From an uncultured Bacteroidales bacterium (lineage in GTDB: Bacteria; Bacteroidota; Bacteroidia; Bacteroidales; Bacteroidaceae): DNA of 56,035 nt. The translations under genes were made by a program, and so were the position numbers. Position 1 is the first letter of the stretch. The number at the start of each line of letters is the position of its first letter. This document shows positions 49,764 through 56,035 of this stretch, piece by piece. The notes under the pieces were generated by a model. It did no database searches, was not told the origin of the DNA, and worked only from the letters and a program-made list of their open reading frames with translations. Location: contig CADAPC010000007.1 in assembly GCA_902789725.1 (NCBI GenBank), positions 1 to 56,035 of the forward strand, written 5' to 3'.

Positions 49764-51650
49764 TTAATTCACCAAAACTTTCTTCACTGTTCCGTCACTA
49801 TATTTAACAATGTGGAAGCCTTTCTGAGTTGAAGGAATCACACGTCCATCTAATGAGTAGTGAATGGCCTGAGTTCCTTCAGCCATGGCTGCCTCAGGAG
49901 CAAGAATGGCATTGGCTTGTGTTTCTCCATCGTTTGACAGGAACACCGTCCTTACAAAGATGTTTTGGTCGGCATCAGGCGACGTGAATCCTGCAACGCG
50001 AATGTGCGTGGGATCGATGGGAGCGCCAGAAGCTGTCTTCATTTCGTGCAGGTCAATCTTGAAATCCTTAGCCGAACTCATATCTACAATGTAAGGTTCG
50101 TTGGCAATGTTCGAAGAGTCCCAGATTTTGAAATAAGTGTTTTTAGGTGCATTCCGCATAAGGCTGACGACTAAATAATTGTAGGAAGAAAGATCCAGCT
50201 CTTCTTCAAATCTCCAGCCTGAGCAGCCGCCCTTTTTCAGCGTAACCGACGAAAGGGTGGTGGCAATAGTGGCTGTGCTTTCGTAGAGGAGGGAGGGGTT
50301 GAAATATCCCTTCTGCATCGCAAACGGATTCTCAGGAAGTTCCTGCATTTCCTGATAGCGTTCGGCCGATGGGTAGTTTTCCTGTGCATATTTCTCATAC
50401 CAGTCGAAACAAGCCACACCGCAAGCTTCGTAAGGATCCACACCGTTATTTTCCATTGCCACCTTGAAGGCGGGAGTCACTTTCTTCTTGTTGATGTAGT
50501 CATCAATGTCAATATAGTCACCTGTGCCAGTCAGCGTCATGGAGATATTGCCAAAGTGGTCGAGGATGGCTTTGTAAGCCTTGCCCCACTTGGAGGTAGA
50601 GGCAGTGGCCCAAGTGCCATAGTTTCCGTAGGTGGGTTGCCCCATCTCATTGTAGTTCTTAATGTTCTTCGAGTTTTGTGGACTCCAATCCACTTCGGTA
50701 ATGACGATAGGATTCGTTCGGATGATGGGCACGGAATTGCCGAACTCCCTGATGGCATTGGTGGGGTCGCAGTGGTCGTCGCTGTTGCCATACCAGCCAG
50801 CGTAGTTGTGCACGGCATAGCCAATGTTCTCGCCTGTGATGGGGTATTTGGCATAGTCACGATAGTTGGATTGCCACCCTGATCCAGGCACCCAGATGAT
50901 GCCATTGAATCCATTGGCGCGAATTTTGTCAACAATGGGTTGGAAGAAGTCGTGGAGTGCCTGCTCGCTGGCTTTTCCGTCTGCTCCGAGCACATTTCTG
51001 GGTTCGTTGGCCAGCTCGATGCTGATTTGTCCGCAATGCTGCTTCACTTTTGCGTTCTTGCTCACGCGGTCCCACACGTCTAAGAGAAATTTCTGATAAC
51101 TGCCTCCCACGTGGATGTATTCGGGACACACGCCAGGAGGGCGCATGATAACATACAAGCCATGATCCATTGCATCCTCAGCCAAAGGTACAAACAGCGA
51201 GGAAAGGAATTTTGTCAGCCTTGTACCCGTATATTTGCTGATGTCGGCCTCACCGTCACCCTTCTCGTTGCTGTCCACCTTCCAAGCTCCACTGTTGCCG
51301 TTGGTCCATGCAGGATCCAAGTGCAAGCGGAACAGTGTGCAGTAAGCACCTTGTTCGTGGTCAGTAATGGCAGTGAACAGTTTCTTGAAATAAGCGCGGC
51401 AGTTTTTGGCGCCTGTGTCGTTGTAGTCGTCCCACCATCCTTGGGCTTTCGACCCCTGCCAGCGTCCGCCGTTAAAGTAAGTGTTGGGTGTGTCCATCAC
51501 ACCATGCAGCACCACTTTGTTGCCTTGTTCATCTTTCAGTTGGTTGCCATCCACATGCAAAGGAGGTAAACTGCCGTATGTCTCCTGTGCCACCGCATTC
51601 AGCGACAGCACCCATGTAGATAGCGCAATAAATGTACTTTTCAATTTCAT
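49764..51650 (-). CDS. Secreted glycoside hydrolase family 5 protein
   Basis: 628 residues: signal peptide (1-21), then a GH5 barrel (about 30-430) with acid/base Glu216 in ELANEPRN and nucleophile Glu319 in PIVITEVDWS. GH5 includes cellulases, mannanases and xylanases; the esterase partner points to a substituted hemicellulose, but the subfamily is not determined. Residues 440-577 form a beta-sandwich-like module (GWRFEEELDLSSYNYLVVSL) homologous to residues 619-750 of the adjacent esterase. The protein ends with a sorting tail (GFHIVKYSDGTVKKVLVN). First gene of a leftward pair; a TAATTTTG box lies 54 bp upstream. Confidence 0.92.
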   Translation of the reverse strand: MKLKSTFIALSTWVLSLNAVAQETYGSLPPLHVDGNQLKDEQGNKVVLHGVMDTPNTYFNGGRWQGSKAQGWWDDYNDTGAKNCRAYFKKLFTAITDHEQGAYCTLFRLHLDPAWTNGNSGAWKVDSNEKGDGEADISKYTGTRLTKFLSSLFVPLAEDAMDHGLYVIMRPPGVCPEYIHVGGSYQKFLLDVWDRVSKNAKVKQHCGQISIELANEPRNVLGADGKASEQALHDFFQPIVDKIRANGFNGIIWVPGSGWQSNYRDYAKYPITGENIGYAVHNYAGWYGNSDDHCDPTNAIREFGNSVPIIRTNPIVITEVDWSPQNSKNIKNYNEMGQPTYGNYGTWATASTSKWGKAYKAILDHFGNISMTLTGTGDYIDIDDYINKKKVTPAFKVAMENNGVDPYEACGVACFDWYEKYAQENYPSAERYQEMQELPENPFAMQKGYFNPSLLYESTATIATTLSSVTLKKGGCSGWRFEEELDLSSYNYLVVSLMRNAPKNTYFKIWDSSNIANEPYIVDMSSAKDFKIDLHEMKTASGAPIDPTHIRVAGFTSPDADQNIFVRTVFLSNDGETQANAILAPEAAMAEGTQAIHYSLDGRVIPSTQKGFHIVKYSDGTVKKVLVN

Positions 51651-51703
51651 GGATTAAAAGTTTTGGAAAAGATTATTCGATATAGTTTTTTAGTTTTCGG
51701 CTG

Positions 51704-51711
51704 CAAAATTA
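51704..51711 (-). promoter_or_regulatory. -7 box of the GH5-esterase operon
   Basis: TAATTTTG read leftward, 54 bp before the GH5 start; no good -33 TTTG is seen, as might be expected of a regulator-dependent promoter. Confidence 0.5.
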
Positions 51712-51768
51712 CAAATAATCTACCAATTCACTTTTAAGACATGAAACACATTCTTTCACTTTTGTAAC

Positions 51769-51963
51769 CTACCTGAAATAAATCTGCGGATTTACGTTTA
51801 CCGGGGCATCGTGGTCGAGAAGTTCTCCAGCTGCGTCCCTCACTTCCAAACTGTCAATATGGGCAGCACTTTGTTTCCTTTCGATAAAATACTTCAGCAA
51901 CGCATGCTTCACGCGTGCGCCTTCAAATAGGTCAATTGTCCGTCTGTTTACTTTTACTTTCAT
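51769..51963 (-). CDS. Small beta-grasp-like protein
   Basis: 64 residues, MKVKVNRRTIDLFEGARVKHALLKYF through LEVRDAAGELLDHDAPVNVNPQIYFR. The arrangement of a strand, LFEGA turn, helix and late strands with a V-x-D-x-x-G turn recalls ThiS/MoaD-type ubiquitin-like folds, but the C-terminal Gly-Gly is absent, so sulfur-carrier activity is not expected. No signal peptide. It has a well-formed promoter (52072-52103) with a leader of about 100 nt, which argues for a real gene. Function unknown. Confidence 0.65.
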   Translation of the reverse strand: MKVKVNRRTIDLFEGARVKHALLKYFIERKQSAAHIDSLEVRDAAGELLDHDAPVNVNPQIYFR

Positions 51964-52071
51964 CTGTCTGTCCTTTCTCTTTAGGGGGTAATCAATAGGT
52001 TTCTTTTTCGTTTTTTCTCTGCTTTAGCCTTTCTGTCCGATAAGTCTTTGCTTTTTAAGAATAACGCGTGG

Positions 52072-52103
52072 CAAAGATAAGAAAAAAACGCATTCCCTCC
52101 AAA
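52072..52103 (-). promoter_or_regulatory. Promoter of the beta-grasp-like gene
   Basis: -33 TTTG (52100-52103), 20-nt spacer, -7 TATCTTTG (52072-52079), read leftward. It implies an untranslated leader of about 100 nt. Confidence 0.75.
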
Positions 52104-52143
52104 TAAAAAATGCGGAATGTGTTGTAAAACATAAAAATACATG

Positions 52144-52180
52144 AAAAAATCCGCGCAAGACGGCTTGTTTCGCGTGGATT
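52144..52180 (-). terminator. Rho-independent terminator of the cytidylate-kinase-like gene
   Basis: Read leftward: AATCC / GCG / CAAG stems pair with their complements around an ACGG-type loop (with small bulges), followed by a TTTTTT run at 52149-52144. Confidence 0.75.
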
Positions 52181-52222
52181 CCTTCAATTTCTCCGTATTG
52201 CAAATGCTTGTGTGGGGGCAAT

Positions 52223-52864
52223 TTACGATGCAATGTAAAGCATAATCAAGTCCACCATTTCTTCTTCCGTCTTCCCGTCGGCTGAAATGACAAGTTGGTA
52301 GTTGCGGGTGTCGTAACGAGAAGTGCCCGTGTATTTCTTCACATAATTTTCACGCATCTTATCTACTTGCATGATAATTTTGCGAGCTTCTTCAGGAGTC
52401 TTGTTCTGCTTGCGAGCCACTCGTTCAATGCGGTAATCCATCGATGCCTGAATGAGGATGCTCAGGCGGTTGGGGTGGGAGCGGAACACGTGGAAGCCAC
52501 TGCGACCTGCCACCACGCACGACTTTTCTTCGGCGAGGTTTTGTAGAAGTAGGGTCTCTGTTTGGAACATTTCGTCGGTGGTCAACACATCAGGCACGTC
52601 GTCCACCTGAGGTTGATAGTAGTCGGTGGTGATGCGTGTGCCAATCCTCAGTATCCGCTCCACGTCGGCCCACCAACTGTGATTGCGGCCTTTCAGATTC
52701 TCAATTTCATCGACAGTAAGCTTATATTTTTCCTGCAATGCCTGTATGACAGCCTTGTCATAGTAGGGGACATCTAATTTTTCAGCCAACAGACGCCCGA
52801 CGGTACGTCCGCCGCTACCAAGCTCACGGTTGATGGTGATGACAAATTTCTCGTTCTTGTTCAT
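52223..52864 (-). CDS. Cytidylate kinase-like family protein
   Basis: 213 residues of the P-loop kinase superfamily. The N-terminus FVITINRELGSGGRTVGRLLAEKL carries a modified P-loop (GSGGRTVG), followed by YYDKAVIQAL. The middle has CVVAGRSGFHVFRSHPNRLSILIQASMDYRIERVARKQ. It matches the group annotated cytidylate kinase 2-like, distinct from the housekeeping Cmk; its true substrate is not established. Cytoplasmic. It has a terminator 43 bp downstream. The upstream neighbour is 37 bp away on the same strand. Confidence 0.88.
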   Translation of the reverse strand: MNKNEKFVITINRELGSGGRTVGRLLAEKLDVPYYDKAVIQALQEKYKLTVDEIENLKGRNHSWWADVERILRIGTRITTDYYQPQVDDVPDVLTTDEMFQTETLLLQNLAEEKSCVVAGRSGFHVFRSHPNRLSILIQASMDYRIERVARKQNKTPEEARKIIMQVDKMRENYVKKYTGTSRYDTRNYQLVISADGKTEEEMVDLIMLYIAS

Positions 52865-52901
52865 GCGTTTTGTTTAGTGTTTTATACGTCAATATTTGTT
52901 T

Positions 52902-53768
52902 TTATCTGCGTCCGCCACCGCCTGCTCCACCTCCACGGCCTACAGTGCCTGCATTGCTGCGAGTGCCCATGGAGGCATTGCTGTAGGATGGTGCGTTGGT
53001 GATGCGAGTGTTTTGGCGCGAGGAGCTGTTCATATTGCTGCCGCTGCGCATGCCGTTTCCTGCGTTGGGTGTTGCAGTGCGCGGAGTGGCACTTGTGCGT
53101 GGCATGTTGTTCGTTCTTTCGCCACGGTTCATGTTGTAATTCATGTTCCCTCCTCGGTTCATGTCCACATTGCTATTGTGGTCCACATGGTTGTTGTAGC
53201 TGCCGTTGTAGCCACGACGGTTCATGTCAGGTGTGCCACCACGGGGCACTGCCACATGAGCGGGTGCCACAACCCTGCCACCTCTTGGAGCCATTCCGCG
53301 GAAGAAGTGTCCGCCTGCATATCCCCGTGCTATGGGGCGAGGTGCAGCATAATAGTAGCGGTGACGTCCATAGCGGTCGAAATCGTAGATGCTGAAGCGC
53401 CAGCCACGATTAGCAAACACGATGGGACGATAGAAATAGTTGTAACCCAGCAGACGGTTCCAGATGCTGACACCCAGCAAGTTGCGCAGAGCAATGTCGC
53501 GAGCTGTGCACACAGCCAGATAATCGTCATAGTAGTAGCCTAAAGCCACGTCGTCCAGGTATTCATTCACTCCCCAGATGTAGTCGTAGTTGATGCGATA
53601 AATCTCATCGATGAGGAATGGGTCGCGGATGCCCAGCGTGTATGCCATGCGGTCGGTCAAGAACCTCGCATTGTTCTGCATTGCCACGATGCTCATGCGC
53701 TGAGCGTTCATCGTCATTGCTCCTGCCAGGAGAACGATTGCTGTGAGTAGAGTTCTTAAAGCCTTCAT
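52902..53768 (-). CDS. Secreted protein with an Asn/Gly/Arg-rich tail, function unknown
   Basis: 288 residues: a signal peptide (MKALRTLLTAIVLLAGAMTMNAQ), then a compact helical Tyr-rich domain (ARFLTDRMAYTLGIRDPFLIDEIYRINYDYIWGV, LDDVALGYYYDDYLA). The tail of about 130 residues is made of Asn, Gly, Arg, Met and Ser and ends in GRGGGAGGGGRR. The first half follows a pattern I associate with unnamed Bacteroidales exported proteins; the tail is probably disordered and basic, perhaps for binding an anionic polymer. The start follows from the promoter at 53877-53908; the in-frame ATG at 53822 would add a leader that breaks the signal peptide. Confidence 0.8.
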   Translation of the reverse strand: MKALRTLLTAIVLLAGAMTMNAQRMSIVAMQNNARFLTDRMAYTLGIRDPFLIDEIYRINYDYIWGVNEYLDDVALGYYYDDYLAVCTARDIALRNLLGVSIWNRLLGYNYFYRPIVFANRGWRFSIYDFDRYGRHRYYYAAPRPIARGYAGGHFFRGMAPRGGRVVAPAHVAVPRGGTPDMNRRGYNGSYNNHVDHNSNVDMNRGGNMNYNMNRGERTNNMPRTSATPRTATPNAGNGMRSGSNMNSSSRQNTRITNAPSYSNASMGTRSNAGTVGRGGGAGGGGRR

Positions 53769-53876
53769 AGTTTTTTCTGTTTTGTAGTCGCAGGTTTGGC
53801 AGACCTTGCTTTGTTTTTTCAACCTTAACAGCTGCTTTGCCGTGTGACCGAGTTAATAATCTTTTTGTTTACGATG

Positions 53877-53908
53877 CAAAGTTACGGCAAAATGAAATCT
53901 CTTGCAAA
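53877..53908 (-). promoter_or_regulatory. Promoter of the Asn/Gly-rich protein gene
   Basis: -33 TTTG (53905-53908), 20-nt spacer, -7 TAACTTTG (53877-53884), read leftward, giving a leader of about 100 nt. Confidence 0.75.
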
Positions 53909-53939
53909 TAGTGTTTTCCTATTTACAGGGGGATTTTCC

Positions 53940-54560
53940 CTAATTGGCGAAGGGGAGTTCGAGCTGTTTCGTTTGCAGAAGATTGAACGACAAGCGGTGA
54001 TAGGGTGTAGTTCCGTGTCTTTCAATCCCTTGCCGATGTTCCTTGGTCGGATAGCCTGCATTGTGGTTCCATCCGTAGAAAGGATACTCCTCGTGCAGTT
54101 CCTTCATGTAGTCATCACGGTAGGTCTTTGCCAGAATGGATGCTGCTGCAATGGAAAGGAATTTTCCATCGCCCTTCACAATGGTGGTATGGGGCACAGT
54201 TTCACCATCTTTCTTGTAAGGAATGAACCTGTTGCCATCGATGATGAGATGCTCTGGCCTCACGCTCAACCCGTCAATGGCTCGATGCATGGCGGCGATG
54301 CTGGCTCGCAGTATATTCATTTCGTCAATCTCCTGAGCCGTCACAATGCCTAATGCCCAAGCCACAGCGTTGCGTTCAATTTCTTCGCGCAAGGCATACC
54401 TCTGCTTGGCCGTCAACTGCTTCGAGTCGTTCAGCAGGTCGTTGTGGTAGTCGGTTGGCAGAATGACCGCTGCTGCATACACGCTACCTGCCAGACACCC
54501 CCTGCCAGCCTCGTCGCAGCCAGCTTCAATAGCTCCTTTTTTGTAATATGGTAACAACAT
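53940..54560 (-). CDS. rnhB: Ribonuclease HII
   Basis: Removes ribonucleotides and RNA primers from RNA-DNA hybrids. The 206-residue protein has the family start [24 protein letters not shown] with the first acidic pair (Asp-Glu), then LIIDGNRF and [22 protein letters not shown], and later [17 protein letters not shown]. The long open frame reaches 54635, but its first ATG lies across the promoter; the ATG at 54560 follows the -7 box at 54605-54612 by 44 bp and gives the standard N-terminus. Cytoplasmic. Confidence 0.95.
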   Translation of the reverse strand: MLLPYYKKGAIEAGCDEAGRGCLAGSVYAAAVILPTDYHNDLLNDSKQLTAKQRYALREEIERNAVAWALGIVTAQEIDEMNILRASIAAMHRAIDGLSVRPEHLIIDGNRFIPYKKDGETVPHTTIVKGDGKFLSIAAASILAKTYRDDYMKELHEEYPFYGWNHNAGYPTKEHRQGIERHGTTPYHRLSFNLLQTKQLELPFAN

Positions 54561-54577
54561 GTAGTTTTTGTTTTCTC

Positions 54578-54778
54578 TTATGGCCAAACTAACCATACAT
54601 CGTGCAAAGGTACGATTAAGTGAGTGAAAAACCAAATAAATAATGCATAGTAGAGCCTATTGGCTGTTGCATTCCAACGCTTCTGTTCACGATTGCAACG
54701 GGCATCCTGTAGCGTCTCCTCACATTTTCCCCAATAAAGTGCAACAAGGGCTTTACGTTCTTCCTCTTTAAGACTCAT
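54578..54778 (-). pseudogene. Truncated HEPN-domain toxin gene
   Basis: 66 residues. The first 48 ([47 protein letters not shown]) match the N-terminal helices of HEPN proteins, which are usually about 130 residues. From there the frame runs into the rnhB promoter region and stops, so the second half with the R-x4-6-H nuclease motif is missing. The start overlaps the nucleotidyltransferase stop as ATGA, the normal order of the MntA-HEPN pair. Most likely a deletion derivative without toxin activity. Confidence 0.75.
54605..54636 (-). promoter_or_regulatory. Promoter of rnhB
   Basis: -33 TTTG (54633-54636), 20-nt spacer, -7 TACCTTTG (54605-54612), read leftward. The -7 region AATCGTACCTTTGCAC is identical to that of the M28 operon promoter at 10031-10043. 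It lies within the end of the truncated HEPN frame. Confidence 0.8.
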
Positions 54779-55098
54779 AGAATTGCCTTTTTGTCATGTT
54801 CTACATTCTTGTAATAAGGTGTGTGCGATCGTGCCCTCCACTCCTCTACAATATAAATTTGAGGGCTAACGGAAAAGTCGTTTTTCCAACCCTCCACCAC
54901 CAAGGGGTACGCTATGTTGTCCTCGTCAGCGGTAGTAATTTCAGGCTGATCTAAAAGAATGAGCAAATCCCAGTCAGAATCATCGTGGGCTGTGCCTCGT
55001 GCTCTTGACCCGTATAGCCACACATGCCCACCAGGAGGCACGACTTTTCTCGCCGTAACCCTCAGTTTATCCATCAGTATGCCTTCTTTCTGATTCAT
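54775..55098 (-). CDS. MntA-type nucleotidyltransferase antitoxin
   Basis: 107 residues. The minimal nucleotidyltransferase motif GSRARGTAHDDSDWDLLIL lies at about residues 27-45, with the two metal-binding aspartates in SDWDLL. In known MntA-HEPN systems this enzyme AMPylates the HEPN RNase and so neutralises it. Here the partner downstream (ATGA overlap) is truncated. An open frame reaches back to 55320, but the promoter-like site at 55125-55156 and the domain boundary place the start at the ATG 55098. It may be left over as an antitoxin without its toxin. Confidence 0.85.
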   Translation of the reverse strand: MNQKEGILMDKLRVTARKVVPPGGHVWLYGSRARGTAHDDSDWDLLILLDQPEITTADEDNIAYPLVVEGWKNDFSVSPQIYIVEEWRARSHTPYYKNVEHDKKAIL

Positions 55099-55124
55099 TT
55101 GACACAATCTTGCTGTTTGGCACA

Positions 55125-55156
55125 CAAAGTAAGTGAATAAAAGTGAAACATCCAAA
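55125..55156 (-). promoter_or_regulatory. Promoter-like site of the MntA/HEPN pair
   Basis: -33 TTTG (55153-55156), 20-nt spacer, variant -7 TTACTTTG (55125-55132), read leftward, 26 bp before the start. Confidence 0.55.
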
Positions 55157-55596
55157 TAAAACGTAAAAAAGTTTGCCTGAGACCCACAAACTCCTTTCCA
55201 AATGGGTGCGTGTGCGCACACAAGGGAACCCTCGTCGCACAAAAAAGGCACAAAGCCGAAACTTTGTGCCTGAAAACTATAATCCTTTTTAAATTCTGCA
55301 AATGCTTTCAACAGGAACAAAACCTAATGGCTATTGGGTGAGAGCTTTATGTAAGTTTGCAGTGCCTCGTTAGAAGATTTATAGATTAATCAACTTGCGA
55401 ATCTTGAAATGGATATATAATATGGCGATAAACTAAACCGAACCAAGAAATTCTCCGAGCTATCACCTTAATTTTCTTTTGGTAGGCAATTGTATCTCTA
55501 TTTGTAGTTCTATGCGAGTATTTTGCTCTTAAATTCGCTAAAAATACGAATTTGAGAATAAATTTCTATAAAAACCATCATTATTTGAGGAAAATA
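55157..55596. other. Gene-poor AT-rich stretch between two toxin-antitoxin loci
   Basis: About 440 bp. It contains a palindrome GTGTGCGCACAC (55211-55222), a strong leftward hairpin (55241-55271), and then AT-rich sequence without a credible open frame. Base composition shifts to AT compared with the rest of the window, which suggests acquired DNA. Confidence 0.5.
55241..55271 (-). terminator. Leftward rho-independent terminator with no visible gene
   Basis: AGGCACAAAG (55246-55255) pairs with CTTTGTGCCT (55262-55271) around a 6-nt loop; read leftward the stem is followed by TTTTTT. No coding gene lies upstream on this strand inside the window, so it may end a small RNA or a lost gene. Confidence 0.65.
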
Positions 55597-55628
55597 TTTG
55601 GCTTGGTAAAATAAGAAGGGTATATTTG
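55597..55628 (+). promoter_or_regulatory. Promoter of the AbiEi-like gene
   Basis: -33 TTTG (55597-55600), 20-nt spacer, -7 TATATTTG (55621-55628), 37 bp before the ATG at 55666. Confidence 0.75.
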
Positions 55629-55665
55629 CAATAAATTTATGCTGGTATTCATAAAATAAACGAAG

Positions 55666-56035
55666 ATGGCTACAAAAATACAGCAAATATTAGAGGCGGC
55701 GCCCAATGAATCGGTCTTGTTTGGTTCGTGGCTTTCAAGTCAGGGATTGGATGCTCGTGGTCAGTATGCTTATATGAAAAGTGGATGGCTTGATCGTATA
55801 TCGAAAGGAGTTTATAAGATACATGGGACAGAACCAAGCTTATTTGCTGCTGTATCGTCATATAACACGCAACTCAGTAAAAGTTGTGTTGTAGGTGCAT
55901 ATACAGCTTTGGAACTTCGAGGATATTCTCATTACGTATCAATGGGGAAACCTACGGCTTATCTGTTTACAGACAAAAGCAATAAGTTGCCTTCGTGGGT
56001 GCTAAAAGAGGAGTGGGATATGACCATAAAATACA
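55666..56035 (+). CDS. AbiEi-family antitoxin/regulator (partial, runs off the window)
   Basis: The frame is open from ATG 55666 to the window end (123 full codons). The N-terminus FGSWLSSQGLDARGQYAYMKSGWLDRISKGVYKI is the winged-helix domain of type IV AbiE antitoxins, which repress their own operon. It is followed by the start of the second domain (KSCVVGAYTALELRGYSHYVSMGKPTAYLF). In such systems the toxin AbiEii, a nucleotidyltransferase, follows directly and should lie just beyond the window. Codon and base use are more AT-rich than neighbouring genes, consistent with transfer. Phage defence or plasmid-stability role inferred from the family. Confidence 0.85.
   Translation, partial: MATKIQQILEAAPNESVLFGSWLSSQGLDARGQYAYMKSGWLDRISKGVYKIHGTEPSLFAAVSSYNTQLSKSCVVGAYTALELRGYSHYVSMGKPTAYLFTDKSNKLPSWVLKEEWDMTIKY

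Noticed and set aside
52896..53543. Rightward frame rich in Ala/His/Val opposite the Asn/Gly-rich protein
   Set aside because: Antisense of low-complexity coding sequence; no start signal or domain.
55099..55320. N-terminal extension of the MntA gene
   Set aside because: It crosses a promoter-like site and a terminator hairpin and has no homology to the nucleotidyltransferase domain.

Overview
The window reads as chromosomal DNA of a Bacteroidales bacterium, most likely Prevotella or a close relative. Three things point there. About twenty sites fit the Bacteroidetes promoter form (TTTG, 19-21 nt, TANNTTTG). There is a hybrid two-component regulator of the HTCS type next to secreted carbohydrate-active enzymes. 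Several secreted proteins end in Bacteroidetes-type sorting tails (for example [13 protein letters not shown]). The genus is an inference from gene content and style; no rRNA or tRNA gene was seen.

Left part (1-16.9 kb): a leftward group topA, aroK, speA and a polysaccharide flippase; a rightward pair Dabb protein plus GH43 enzyme; a leftward Lrp/AsnC regulator; rightward rdgB, then an M28 lipoprotein peptidase, sufE and an MsbA-like ABC exporter coupled by ATGA overlaps; leftward acyl-CoA thioesterase and dprA; rightward FKBP isomerase; leftward LD-carboxypeptidase. Middle (16.9-39.6 kb): remnants of a CotH-type gene and of a probable GH3 gene, hflX, a DUF4954 protein, a leftward group fumarase / small unknown / frr / rsgA / TPR protein, a leftward group aldo-keto reductase / Cys4 lipoprotein / second flippase, two tandem TlpA-like thioredoxin proteins, argH, an SRPBCC protein, pyrE, a GH30 enzyme and pyrH.

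Right part (39.7-51.7 kb) is a polysaccharide-utilisation locus without SusC/SusD: a 1118-residue secreted protein with three repeated sandwich-like modules, a divergent HTCS sensor-regulator, a two-domain esterase (CE1-like plus CE6-like) and a GH5 enzyme. The esterase and the GH5 enzyme share a C-terminal module of about 130 residues that I do not recognise. The end (51.8-56.0 kb) holds a small beta-grasp-like protein, a cytidylate-kinase-like protein, an Asn/Gly/Arg-rich secreted protein, rnhB, a MntA/HEPN toxin-antitoxin pair whose HEPN gene is cut short, and the start of an AbiE-type (AbiEi) gene running off the window in AT-rich DNA.

The most unusual non-coding content is a family of palindromic elements built from AGTGAA heptamers. 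Two of them flank the SRPBCC gene and carry 43-nt loops that are homologous but in opposite orientation; other copies sit at stop codons, and one has entered a flippase gene in frame. A separate 122-bp dispersed repeat occurs twice, one copy being part of a 176-bp inverted-repeat element.
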